Shown: positions 16,752 to 23,391 of the stretch, piece by piece
Layout of the letters: every line of letters begins with the position of its first letter
Position numbering within the stretch: position 1 is the stretch's first letter
IMG/VR virus record: IMGVR_UViG_3300028388_003903
Location: 1-25,016 of that record
Source: a virus
Length of the DNA stretch: 25,016 nt
Direction: 5' to 3' (one strand)
Notes under the pieces: generated by a model
Told to the model about the DNA's origin: nothing
The model's database searches: none
The model's input: the letters and a program-made list of their open reading frames with translations, nothing else
Translations under genes and position numbers: made by a program

Positions 16752-18814
16752 CGGAGCCCCCTGTTGCGCCGCATCATTTCCGAACCCCGTACCGTCCCCC
16801 GCTTCGGCCGCTCGACCCGCCCGGCCATCGTCAGCCCTTGCAGACTCGCACCGACCGCCGCACCGATGAGACAATCCCATAGGTGGTTATCCCGCCCTGG
16901 CCGATTCTTCCACTCATCGACCCGCCGGCCGCGGCCCGAAACCTTGATCGCATACTCGGCCGTTAACTGATCGCATAGCATCTCATGCTCATGCGGCCGC
17001 GTACCGAACCAACTTACGCCGCTCTCGAGATCCCCGCGGAGGCGTTTAGCCACGATAGACTTCCACGCGTTGATATCGGCCAGTACTACCCGCGGCCCCG
17101 CTGGCTCCTTTGCCGTCCGGCAGAAATAGCCGGCTTTTTCGCCCGGCCGCTTTTTCCATTTTTCCATTGGTAGACTTGCCGCGCCCACGTACCTACCGTG
17201 AAACGGCATTACCTTTGCGTTGCGTTTCGCCAGCTCGTAAACGGTATCCTTAGACAGCTCGTAATTCGCATCGACTCCGAACCACGCCAGCCCCTCGAAC
17301 CGCTCGAACAGATAATTGGTCAGCGCCTCCAGCCCTCGCTCCCATGCACCTTCGACCGTCCGCTCTCCGGTCGCCTCGCGTAGCGTCGGGCTCAAATCAC
17401 GCAACGTGTAGTAGCGTTTGGTCTGCTCTGGCCAGCCTCCGTAATCGACAACGCGGCCGCGGAGATCCTTGCCCCACGCGACCACCATCCACGGCAATAG
17501 ATCCTGCTGAACATCGGCAAACGCCGTAACGCACTCGCACCACTCGGGGAGCTCGCCCCGCGTCGATCCGTCGTAACGCGTCACCACGTCGGCCAGCCGC
17601 AAACTTTCGACCCCCGCCTCCTCGGCCGGCCGCGGCTCGTTTTGCATTTCGGCCCAGAACGCGTATTCGTTGTCCGCCCATTTATCCATCGCGTACTGAA
17701 CGGCCGATAGTTGGTGCGGCTCGAATCGGGCCGGCCAGCTCGGTACCGCCCCCGCGTCCATCGCCTGGCGGTTGGCTCGGTAGAACTCGGTAGCGTCCCG
17801 AATGTCTTCATGCTCGCGGAGGCTATCGGCTCGGATTTCCCGATACCGCTGCCATAGCTTGATCGCCTCCGCGTCCGGCATCGCTCGCAATAGCTTGAAC
17901 TTGCGGCCGCGCCACTCCGGCGATTTATCGCGGCTGAGCAACGTATCGGCTAAATCGTCCGGCTCAATCACCGTGCAAGGACAAACCGCGGCGATCTTTT
18001 CCGCCGGGCCGGCCAGCCCCAGCACCGCCTTCGAGATTACGTTCAACCGCTTTTTGGTTTGCGTCGGCTGCTTGGCCGAGTCGTCGGTCTGCGGATCGTC
18101 GGGAATCGTCAAATCGGGCCGCACGGTCCGTCCATCGGCTCGCGTGTGCTGCAAGCCGCGGATCGCCCCGAGGAGCCCGGCCGCGTGAACCACTACCCCG
18201 GAACTGGCCGCGCCCTCCACGGTCGGAAATACCAGCCGCTTTCCGGTCCACGTGATCCGGGTACGCTCGCCGTCGAGTATCTGGCCGGCGGTCCGATTGT
18301 TGATACCTTCCAGCTTGCGGATCGGATAGCACGCCGCCGGATAGTGTTCGGCTAGCTTGTCGTTCGTCTCGATCTGCGCCTTAATCGCGTCGAGGATATC
18401 GCAGGCCTTGGGCCCGGTCGCCGCAATCGCCACGATGAACAACCGATGGCCGTAGACGATCGCCCAAAGAATCGCCGCAATGACCAGGCTCGTTTTCCCG
18501 GAGCCACGCGGCATGGCCAAGGCGAATTGCCCGCCGTTCAGAATCACATCCTCGAGCGTCTTAATTGCTTCGAGATGATCGTCGGACCAATCCAGATAGA
18601 ACAGCGCCGGGAAAAACGCCTCGCAGAACAGCCGCAGATTCAGCCGGCAACGCTCCACCAGCTCGGCCCCGTCCGGTGGCACCTTGGGGAGCGGCCCGAT
18701 ATCGCGGCCGCTGCGGGACTGCTCAGACTCGCGCCGCCGAGCGCGTTCCTTCCGGCGGTCGTAATCGCCGGGACCGCCTACAAACTCCTCCATGCCTGCG
18801 AAAATCCCTTGCAT
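16748..18814 (-). CDS. Terminase large subunit
   Basis: A 688-residue packaging motor. Walker A MPRGSGKTS is at about residues 101-109 (K107). A Walker B/coupling candidate is LTIPDDPQTDDS (D239, D240), followed by NVISKAVLGLAG. The C-terminal nuclease half has acidic residues in AFADVQQD, WFGVDANYE, and DNHLWDCLIGA, as in GpA/TerL-type nucleases. It translocates and cuts DNA at the portal. A second ATG at residue 8 has AAGGG upstream and may be the real start. No separate small terminase was recognised nearby; the NrdR-like or winged-helix proteins might take over that role. Confidence 0.93.
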   Translation of the reverse strand: MQGIFAGMEEFVGGPGDYDRRKERARRRESEQSRSGRDIGPLPKVPPDGAELVERCRLNLRLFCEAFFPALFYLDWSDDHLEAIKTLEDVILNGGQFALAMPRGSGKTSLVIAAILWAIVYGHRLFIVAIAATGPKACDILDAIKAQIETNDKLAEHYPAACYPIRKLEGINNRTAGQILDGERTRITWTGKRLVFPTVEGAASSGVVVHAAGLLGAIRGLQHTRADGRTVRPDLTIPDDPQTDDSAKQPTQTKKRLNVISKAVLGLAGPAEKIAAVCPCTVIEPDDLADTLLSRDKSPEWRGRKFKLLRAMPDAEAIKLWQRYREIRADSLREHEDIRDATEFYRANRQAMDAGAVPSWPARFEPHQLSAVQYAMDKWADNEYAFWAEMQNEPRPAEEAGVESLRLADVVTRYDGSTRGELPEWCECVTAFADVQQDLLPWMVVAWGKDLRGRVVDYGGWPEQTKRYYTLRDLSPTLREATGERTVEGAWERGLEALTNYLFERFEGLAWFGVDANYELSKDTVYELAKRNAKVMPFHGRYVGAASLPMEKWKKRPGEKAGYFCRTAKEPAGPRVVLADINAWKSIVAKRLRGDLESGVSWFGTRPHEHEMLCDQLTAEYAIKVSGRGRRVDEWKNRPGRDNHLWDCLIGAAVGASLQGLTMAGRVERPKRGTVRGSEMMRRNRGLR

Positions 18815-18820
18815 ACTCGC

Positions 18821-19180
18821 TCACAACGGAGAAGCCTGCCACACCCTCAAACATACACCGCCCGGCGGCTTTCCGCTCGCCCGCCGCAAGTACAGCTCGC
18901 AAACCTGGGCGTCATCGTCGAACAGTTGGTAATACTCGAGCACATCAAGCAACGCCTTAAGCACATTATCGAGATCCCGCCGGCGGTGGTCCGGTGGCGT
19001 GAGTGCGATCTTCAGCCGCACTTGCTCCGATCCGAACAGCCCCCGATAGGGCAACAGCTCCGCCCCGCACGCATCCCGGAACGCCTTACCCTCGGCTGCG
19101 ATGTAGAAACGGCCCCGCGCTTGTCGCCAATACCGATTGACCGATGGCGGATAGGGTAGCTCTAACTTGACACTTGGCAT
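18821..19180 (-). CDS. rusA: RusA-type Holliday junction resolvase
   Basis: A 119-residue endonuclease. The N-terminus LPYPPSVNRYWR is the family hallmark (PPSxNxxWR). The catalytic cluster RRRDLDNVLKALLD supplies D69, D71 and K75, and FDDDAQV supplies D90, matching the E. coli RusA residues D70, D72, K76 and D91. It resolves branched DNA before packaging. The ATG at 19180 lies within the end of the initiator-like gene (19-base overlap), and the much longer upstream frame is not used. Confidence 0.93.
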   Translation of the reverse strand: MPSVKLELPYPPSVNRYWRQARGRFYIAAEGKAFRDACGAELLPYRGLFGSEQVRLKIALTPPDHRRRDLDNVLKALLDVLEYYQLFDDDAQVCELYLRRASGKPPGGVCLRVWQASPL

Positions 19181-19938
19181 TGGCGCGCCCTTCTGGCTCG
19201 AATCGCTCGCGCCCTGGCCATCTCGGCCGCTAGCGCCGGATCTCGGCGCCGCGTCGGTACCGGCTCCCGCTTCGGTGGCCACCCGGCCGCGGCTGTCAGA
19301 CCTGGCCTGGCCCGCTTCAGCCGCAGACACAACGCACCTGGTCCGTACGCCTGGGTGTCGTACGCCTCGAGGATCGCCGCTACGTGGCTCCAATCCGTAC
19401 GCTCGGCTGCCTCGCGCACCAAGGCCGCGGAGTAGACCCCGAGCTCCTGAGCCCGCTCGACAATTGCCGCGCCCTCCTCCTCGGCCCTCCTAGGAGGTTC
19501 TTCTTTTGCGCTTCTAGGCGCTTCGGGTGTCACAATGTCCCCACGCTTGGACTCAATGTCCCCACGCTCGGACAGAATGTCCCCACGCTCGCAAAAAATT
19601 TTGGCCCGAGCCGGCACCAGTAGCGCCAACTCCGACCACACAATCCGGTAGTGATTGCTCACCGTCCCCAAGCGGTTTCGGCGCTTCACTACCACCAACA
19701 GAGACAAACGCACCAATGCGGCCAGCGCTCGCTTGATGGTCCGCTCTGTCACGTTCGAACGTACGGCTAGCGTCCGCACGCTCGGCCAAGCCTCCCGGCC
19801 GCGGCCGAAATCGTCGATGCACCGCAGAACCGATTTAGCGGTAGCCGGTGCAACGCCCAAACCGCGCGGCAAGACAGCTTCGGCCAGTAGCCCCAACTGC
19901 TCCGCGCGATCGAAATCAAACTCCGTTTGCCTTGGCAT
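19162..19938 (-). CDS. Winged-helix replication initiator-like protein
   Basis: A 258-residue protein. Residues about 35-105 form a winged helix of the type found in phage/plasmid initiators (AWPSVRTLAVRSNVTERTIKRALAAL, then a basic wing with NHYRIVW; the helix-turn-helix spans about 54-77). A linker contains three copies of a heptad with the core RGDI (about 114-135), then charged helices and an Arg-rich tail. GGGG precedes the start. The next gene is RusA, and no other replication gene is present, so this is the best initiator candidate, recruiting the host replisome. The coding sequence carries 21-bp direct repeats, as lambda O carries its origin. Confidence 0.8.
   Translation of the reverse strand: MPRQTEFDFDRAEQLGLLAEAVLPRGLGVAPATAKSVLRCIDDFGRGREAWPSVRTLAVRSNVTERTIKRALAALVRLSLLVVVKRRNRLGTVSNHYRIVWSELALLVPARAKIFCERGDILSERGDIESKRGDIVTPEAPRSAKEEPPRRAEEEGAAIVERAQELGVYSAALVREAAERTDWSHVAAILEAYDTQAYGPGALCLRLKRARPGLTAAAGWPPKREPVPTRRRDPALAAEMARARAIRARRARQCQVSS
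19534..19602. repeat. Three 21-bp direct repeats plus A/T tract, origin candidate
   Basis: Units start at 19534, 19555 and 19576. The 14-base core AATGTCCCCACGCT is identical in all three, including every synonymous position of the encoded CGT-GGG-GAC-ATT codons. The third unit runs into AAAAAATTTT (19593-19602). Iterons followed by an A/T-rich stretch inside the initiator gene are the arrangement of the lambda origin. Confidence 0.6.
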
Positions 19939-19947
19939 CCCTGCCCC

Positions 19948-20175
19948 TTATTGCAGCAGCAGTCCCAACAGCAGCAACCAACCCACGATCGACAGCGCCA
20001 TCAGTACGGCGCCCAGCATCTGTGAAGCGCGTTCAGGCTCATCGGGCGGCATCCAGTCTTGAGCGCAGTCTCGGCAGACCCTCGCCCGGTTCAGATAGTG
20101 CACTCCGCCGGACAACTCCCGGCCGCAACACGTACAAAACTCCCTAACCCGCAGCCTCCGCCGCTCCGCTATCAT
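19948..20175 (-). CDS. Small zinc-knuckle membrane protein
   Basis: A 75-residue protein. A four-cysteine site (CTCCG at 14-18 with C34-x-x-C37) lies in a basic N-terminal domain, and a C-terminal membrane segment spans about residues 52-75 (LGAVLMALSIVGWLLLLGLL). It starts 3 bases after the stop of the DUF1580-like gene. Function unknown; a membrane-tethered adaptor or exclusion protein is conceivable. Confidence 0.7.
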   Translation of the reverse strand: MIAERRRLRVREFCTCCGRELSGGVHYLNRARVCRDCAQDWMPPDEPERASQMLGAVLMALSIVGWLLLLGLLLQ

Positions 20176-20178
20176 CGC

Positions 20179-20766
20179 TTAGCCCTCCGCCAAGGCGATT
20201 AACCCGCCGTCCAACCGCTGTAGCGATGGCGAAGCGGCAACCGCTTTGCCTACTTGCGTGTACGCCACCCCCAACCGCTCGGCCAACGCTTTAGGCCGCA
20301 TCGGCTTGTCGTTTTTTTTCAAAATCTCGGTTATGCGGCCCGCTAAATCTGTGTAAGCAACCGCGTTGCCGGCCGGCCGCTTGCCACTCGGGCTGGGCGC
20401 CAGCACTTTACGTACCCGCTTCAGTCGCTCGATGCGCCCATCTGGGTCGGCCGGCTGGCGCGGTGTGGTCGCTTCCGTCAGCCGGCGGAAGAAATCTCGG
20501 ACCCAGGCCGGCTTGGTCTTTCTCCGACCGCCTTGCATCTGGGTTCTCAATCGAAACTGCTGACCGTTGACGGTACGACCTTTCATCGCCCATCGCCAAC
20601 AGGTGGCTGGGTGCGGCCGGTGGCCCGTTGTCATCTCGATGGCATCGGCCACAAGAAAAAAGCTCTCATCATGGTCAAGAACGTCTGCTGTAGGCTCCTC
20701 GTCGATGACCTCGAGCTCCGCCTCATCGGCGGAGGCTATTGCCTCAATGGCTGATGATAGATCCAT
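20179..20766 (-). CDS. DUF1580-like protein with C-terminal winged helix
   Basis: From the ATG at 20766 the protein has 195 residues. An acidic leader is followed by a DUF1580-like domain (SFFLVADAIEMTTGHRPHPA, CWRWAMKGRTVNGQQF, WVRDFFRRLTEAT), a domain known mainly from planctomycetes in which HP-x-T-x-x-RW motifs mark a MerR/HTH-like DNA-binding fold. The C-terminus (about 130-195; DLAGRITEILKKNDKPMRPKA, then LAERLGVAYTQVGKAV) is a winged helix. The frame also allows a GTG start at 20859 (226 residues) with GGAG 10 bases upstream, so the start is unsettled; the ATG has AAGGG 7 bases upstream. It probably regulates early genes or assists replication. Confidence 0.8.
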   Translation of the reverse strand: MDLSSAIEAIASADEAELEVIDEEPTADVLDHDESFFLVADAIEMTTGHRPHPATCWRWAMKGRTVNGQQFRLRTQMQGGRRKTKPAWVRDFFRRLTEATTPRQPADPDGRIERLKRVRKVLAPSPSGKRPAGNAVAYTDLAGRITEILKKNDKPMRPKALAERLGVAYTQVGKAVAASPSLQRLDGGLIALAEG

Positions 20767-20860
20767 AATGCTGCCCTTGTTTTTTGCTCGCCAAACTTGC
20801 GGCCGCCGAATGCGTAAAGCTGCCGCTTCCTCCCGCCACTGCTCGCCCCATAACACCACG

Positions 20861-21022
20861 TCAGAAAAGCTCCGGTTGCTTTAGTACTTCCGTAATGGCT
20901 CGATCGACGCGCCGCTCGAGCGTTCGGGCCCGGTCCAATGCCGCCCCGCTCTTGGTGCGGAAATAGTCCCGCTGGGCGTGCCGCATCTCGGCCACCAAAT
21001 CCGCCAGCTCCCGTAGTGTCAT
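20861..21022 (-). CDS. Small helical protein (hypothetical)
   Basis: A 53-residue protein whose ATG overlaps the TGA of the preceding gene (ATGA). Sequence TLRELADLVAEMRHAQRDYF is followed by LDRARTLERRVDRAITEVL and ends QPELF. This all-helical pattern, with RxxQxxYF and a final Leu-Phe, recurs in small early phage proteins of unknown function. It would form a helical hairpin. Strong translational coupling supports it despite its size. Confidence 0.75.
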   Translation of the reverse strand: MTLRELADLVAEMRHAQRDYFRTKSGAALDRARTLERRVDRAITEVLKQPELF

Positions 21023-21255
21023 GACGCCGCCTCCGGTTGTGGAATCCCGTAGTACTCCCGCAACCGCCGGTTTTCTTCGCGTATTCTCTGGCACAACTTC
21101 GCGGCATGCTGATAGGTAAACGCCTCGAGATCGGGGTCAGCCGCCATACACCCGATCATGCACAACGCGTGTCTTTCCTGTTGCAACTCGAACCGCCACA
21201 AAAACTTTTCGCCCGTGGCCAGCTCGATGCCATACTCGACCCGTACCCGTTTCAT
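21019..21255 (-). CDS. Small hypothetical early protein
   Basis: A 78-residue protein beginning MKRVRVEYGIELATGEKF; the ATG at 21255 overlaps the stop of the winged-helix gene upstream (ATGA), so the longer frame is not used. It has a short beta-hairpin, then CMIGCM and a helical region HAAKLCQRIREENRRLREYYG that could be a coiled coil. No family recognised. Confidence 0.7.
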   Translation of the reverse strand: MKRVRVEYGIELATGEKFLWRFELQQERHALCMIGCMAADPDLEAFTYQHAAKLCQRIREENRRLREYYGIPQPEAAS

Positions 21256-21569
21256 GCGAACAGCTCCTGTTGGCGATACTGCGGCGGCTCGGCCAATGCC
21301 CACAAATGCACCGGACGGCCGTACATACCCTCGATCGTTTGTGACTGGCGCGCCAACTCCCCGCGGCGAGTCAGATTCGTCATGGCCCGCCGTACGCTCG
21401 TAATCGGGGCGTGCGGCAACACCTGGGCTTGGATCGCCTCCGGGCTTGCGGAAAACCCCGGCCCCTGTTGTCGAAAATACGCCAGGATCTCCGCCTCTTG
21501 GCCCGCGGCCGCGTTGCGATACGCCCGCCGCTGCCGCCCATCCACCGGCGTCGTTGCGTAATAGGTCAT
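21252..21569 (-). CDS. Winged-helix DNA-binding protein
   Basis: A 105-residue protein. Residues about 20-85 fit a winged helix: EAEILAYFRQQGPGFSASPEA, then ITSVRRAMTNLTRRGELARQ as helix 3 and wing, and GRPVHLWAL as the last strand. It resembles proteins that adjust phage early transcription. It begins 14 bases after the terminator hairpin's T-tract on the minus strand, so its expression depends on read-through or a promoter of its own. It leads a run of ATGA-coupled genes. Confidence 0.75.
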   Translation of the reverse strand: MTYYATTPVDGRQRRAYRNAAAGQEAEILAYFRQQGPGFSASPEAIQAQVLPHAPITSVRRAMTNLTRRGELARQSQTIEGMYGRPVHLWALAEPPQYRQQELFA

Positions 21570-21582
21570 TTGCTACGCTCCC

Positions 21583-21621
21583 AAAAAGCCCACCGGCATA
21601 GCCTCATGCCGGCCGGTGGGC
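21583..21621 (-). terminator. Intrinsic terminator in early operon
   Basis: On the minus strand a GCCCACCGG...CCGGTGGGC stem (about 11-12 base pairs with a four-base CCGG bulge and loop GAGGCT) is followed directly by TTTTT. It stands between the helical small protein gene and the winged-helix gene, so it would stop or attenuate the leftward early transcript unless antitermination occurs. Confidence 0.8.
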
Positions 21622-21848
21622 GCTCGCACAACCTGCGGCACCAAACGCCGCAAGAATCACCGATGCCGAAAAATGCAGCAGAGATCACGCGCTGCTGCGC
21701 CGCGGGCGTAGGTCGCCACCCTCTCGCATAGCGGGGCCAGCCACACCGGGGCTTATGCTTTAGTCGGCGGTCTCCCCCGGCTCTACCGCTCAGCACACCC
21801 GTGGCACCGGGACACACCCGGCATAGGCCCCTTCTCAGGTATTTCCAG
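21588..21848 (-). ncRNA. Possible structured RNA upstream of the terminator
   Basis: About 260 bases without a convincing reading frame but with many local complements on the minus strand: CCGGG/CCCGG near the start, GCCGGGG/CCCCGG enclosing a 22-base loop, TGCGGC/GCCGCA, and the final terminator. The loop segment GCATA could pair with TATGC downstream of the stem to make a pseudoknot. No known RNA family was recognised. It could be a small RNA, a leader, or an antitermination site. Confidence 0.4.
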
Positions 21849-22127
21849 TTACGCCTTCACCTCGACCGGCTGGCCCGCCGACTCGTCGCGAAAGAGTCCG
21901 ATGATTAGCTCGATAAATTCGAGCAGCTCGGGCAGCTTCTCGATAATCAGCTCGATTAAATCCCCCCACGAACGCGTACTCGCGTCGGGGATAACTTCCT
22001 CGAAGTAATCCACTACCGCCGAACGGAAGCTCGGCAGCAGCAACAGGCCTCGCAGAATCAACTTTTGCCGCGCGTCTAAATCGCTCTCTCGGATCGCTTG
22101 ACGCACCGCACGTATCAGCCGCACCAT
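21849..22127 (-). CDS. Small helical acidic protein (hypothetical)
   Basis: A 92-residue protein: a basic amphipathic start (RLIRAVRQAIRESDL), a Leu-rich middle (RQKLILRGLLLLPSF), then Ile/Leu/Glu-rich helices (DLIELIIEKLPELLEFIELI). No clear TM segment, since acidic residues interrupt it; a soluble helical bundle or peripheral membrane protein fits. GGG is 9 bases upstream of the ATG. It is the second gene after the leftward promoter. Function unknown. Confidence 0.7.
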   Translation of the reverse strand: MVRLIRAVRQAIRESDLDARQKLILRGLLLLPSFRSAVVDYFEEVIPDASTRSWGDLIELIIEKLPELLEFIELIIGLFRDESAGQPVEVKA

Positions 22128-22142
22128 TTACAAACCCTTTCG

Positions 22143-22421
22143 CTAGACAAACTCGGTGGATACCGGATTGCTCGGCTTGCGGCCCGGAGTCTCCGGAGGT
22201 AACAACTTCCCCTCGGCGACGCGCTCCTCGAGCGTCGTTTTGCCTTGCGCCACCGCTCGGCGTGTCGCTTGATAGCATCGCTCATGACACCCGCGCTTGA
22301 CCGTGCCCTCAAGTGGCTCCAAGCACGCCACACACAAACCCTCGCGCTCCGCCCTGGCTACTCTCTGCCGTGCCGTCCGCTTCACCGTGATCCACCTCGG
22401 TTCCCAAACTAAAACTCGCAT
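22143..22421 (-). CDS. CxxC/CHxxC small protein, leftward paralogue
   Basis: A 92-residue basic protein, first gene of the leftward operon. The ATG at 22421 is preceded by AAAGGGG 8 bases upstream. A zinc-type site is visible: C30, C33, C45/H46 and C49 (GLCVACLEP, KRGCHERCYQ). It continues RRAVAQGKTT, VAEGKL and a proline-rich basic tail PPETPGRKPSN. Over a 42-residue block starting at KRG it shares 24 identical residues with the divergent gene at 22583-22930, so the two are paralogues. In the position occupied by cro in lambda. A DNA-binding regulatory role is inferred from this placement and composition. Confidence 0.8.
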   Translation of the reverse strand: MRVLVWEPRWITVKRTARQRVARAEREGLCVACLEPLEGTVKRGCHERCYQATRRAVAQGKTTLEERVAEGKLLPPETPGRKPSNPVSTEFV

Positions 22422-22470
22422 CACCGATGCCCCTTTCCACCTGATAGACATCCGTGCCGAGTAAACCAGC

Positions 22471-22494
22471 CGCCAGGCGGCGGCCACACTGGCG
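22471..22494 (-). promoter_or_regulatory. Hairpin at the 5' end of the leftward transcript
   Basis: CGCCAG and CTGGCG can pair around a 12-base GC-rich loop. With transcription predicted to start near 22492, this stem would form the extreme 5' end of the mRNA and might stabilise it or act in antitermination. Confidence 0.4.
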
Positions 22495-22498
22495 AAAA

Positions 22499-22527
22499 AA
22501 TATAGCGGTTCCCGGTTGCCGTGTCAA
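22499..22527 (-). promoter_or_regulatory. Strong leftward sigma70-type promoter
   Basis: On the minus strand a perfect -35 TTGACA (22527-22522), an exact 17-base spacer and a -10 TATATT (22504-22499). Transcription would start near 22492 and feed the whole leftward gene train. Nothing comparable was seen elsewhere in the window. Confidence 0.85.
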
Positions 22528-22539
22528 TTATTTTAACAC
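22521..22539. promoter_or_regulatory. Inverted-repeat operator candidate
   Basis: GTGTCAA-TTATT-TTAACAC: two 7-base arms matching at 6 of 7 positions around an A/T centre. It covers the -35 box of the leftward promoter, so a bound dimer would block RNA polymerase. Only one copy was found by eye. Confidence 0.55.
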
Positions 22540-22547
22540 AGAAAAGC

Positions 22548-22576
22548 TTGCAGTCTTTCGAAACCGTGGCACAATA
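22548..22576 (+). promoter_or_regulatory. Possible rightward promoter, leaderless start
   Basis: TTGCAG, 17 bases, ACAATA. The -10 is poor. The predicted start point falls on or next to the ATG at 22583, and there is no clear ribosome-binding site, so the transcript could be leaderless, as lambda cI mRNA from PRM is. Confidence 0.35.
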
Positions 22577-22582
22577 CGGGAC

Positions 22583-22930
22583 ATGCAGGCCAACGAAGAG
22601 ATAAAACGGCGTTTAGAAAAACTGATCCACGATGCGCAAGCACTCTATGCGCTCGTGGAACGTTCGGGCGCGCCTATGTTTCCGGCCGATGCGGCCCAGA
22701 ACCTGGCCAAGCGTATTTGCCTCGAGTGTGGCAAGCCCATAACCGCCGCCCAGCAAAGCAAAGCCAAACGCGGCGTGCACGAACACTGCTACCAACAGCA
22801 ACGACGCGCCATACGCGATGGGAAATATACAGATGCGGACCTGGTCGCTAGCGGGAAGCTAGCCCCGCCCCGAAAGCCGGGGCGGCCGCGCAACAAAACC
22901 GCATTGGAACGGGAAGGGGGAACGTCATAA
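22583..22930 (+). CDS. CxxC/HxxC small protein, rightward paralogue (repressor candidate)
   Basis: A 115-residue protein divergent from the leftward operon. The first 40 residues form helices (EEIKRRLEKLIHDAQALYAL) absent from its paralogue. Zinc-type residues are C46, C49, H66 and C69 (RICLECGKP, KRGVHEHCYQQ). The tail RKPGRPRNK is AT-hook-like (GRP flanked by basic residues). It lies where a lysogenic repressor gene would be, reads away from the promoter and operator, and may be translated leaderless. The added N-terminal helices could dimerise it. Longer upstream frames lack initiation signals. The repressor role is a hypothesis; no classical HTH is seen. Confidence 0.8.
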   Translation: MQANEEIKRRLEKLIHDAQALYALVERSGAPMFPADAAQNLAKRICLECGKPITAAQQSKAKRGVHEHCYQQQRRAIRDGKYTDADLVASGKLAPPRKPGRPRNKTALEREGGTS

Positions 22931-23045
22931 CTTCGACTGCATGACCGGAGGCTATCAGGCCTTTCGCTAGCGCTTCCGCCTCCGTCCGGTGCAGCATGCG
23001 GTCCAGCATATACCCCTCGAGAAACACTACGCACAGCTCGTTCAT
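22848..23045 (-). CDS. Small hypothetical protein, convergent overlap
   Basis: A 65-residue frame, MNELCVVFLEGYMLDRMLHR, continuing with EAEALAKGLIASGHAVEVMTF. AGGTG lies 9 bases before the ATG. The first 45 residues look like a compact alpha/beta protein; the last 20 lie over the 3' end of the plus-strand gene (83-base convergent overlap). If real it is antisense to the repressor candidate's 3' end. Coding support is moderate. Confidence 0.5.
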   Translation of the reverse strand: MNELCVVFLEGYMLDRMLHRTEAEALAKGLIASGHAVEVMTFPLPVPMRFCCAAAPAFGAGLASR

Positions 23046-23092
23046 TTAACGACACCTACTTAGTTCGCAGCTTTGACCAACAAAAAAAACGT

Positions 23093-23308
23093 ATGCCAGC
23101 CGAACGTCAGAAGCAATGCCCCACGTGCGGGCCGGTATTAGCCCGAAAAATCAGCACGTTAACTAAAAACGAAACGCTTGGTCTGGGTTTGCTTACCCTA
23201 TGCACTTGCGGCGCGGGAATCTTGGTGGCTCTCCCGTACGCGATCTACCGCGGCACCCGCGCCGCCGGTTGGCATTGCCCCCGCTGCGGCTCGCAAATCC
23301 TTGACTAG
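23093..23308 (+). CDS. Small zinc-ribbon membrane protein
   Basis: A 71-residue protein. CPTCG (about residues 9-13) and CPRCG (62-66) flank a hydrophobic segment (about 30-50, LGLGLLTLCTCGAGILVALPYAIY). This split-ribbon topology recalls LITAF-type domains, in which a hydrophobic hairpin inserts into a membrane between two halves of a Cys4 zinc site. It is in the lysogeny-side module and may be expressed from the prophage; superinfection exclusion is one possibility. Start chosen as the first ATG; a ribosome-binding site is not obvious. Confidence 0.7.
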   Translation: MPAERQKQCPTCGPVLARKISTLTKNETLGLGLLTLCTCGAGILVALPYAIYRGTRAAGWHCPRCGSQILD

Positions 23309-23353
23309 CCGGCGGAGGCGTGTAAGATGATCGAGCTCGCGCAACTTGCGCCC

Positions 23354-23390
23354 AAACGCCTATACGTTGGAAACGTAGACGGCGTTTTTT
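23354..23390 (+). terminator. Intrinsic terminator directly before the excisionase start
   Basis: AACGCC...GGCGTT outer stem and TACGT/ACGTA inner stem around loop TGGAA, followed by TTTTTT at the stem end. The ATG of the excisionase-like gene lies one base after the T-run plus C. The hairpin also covers any ribosome-binding site, so it would limit both transcription and translation of xis and int. Confidence 0.85.
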
Positions 23391-23391
23391 C

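Noticed and set aside
19534-19596. Possible CRISPR array.
   Set aside because: Three 21-bp units are directly adjacent without unique spacers and lie in a coding gene.
21566-21817. An 83-codon minus-strand frame whose stop forms an ATGA with the winged-helix gene.
   Set aside because: It runs straight through a strong intrinsic terminator, has an odd Arg/Cys/Trp/Pro-rich composition, and the stretch folds into many hairpins; non-coding RNA is more likely.
21835-22278. A 147-codon minus-strand frame overlapping two small genes.
   Set aside because: It is an out-of-frame reading of the CxxC gene and the helical small protein gene, both of which have better starts and protein-like sequence.
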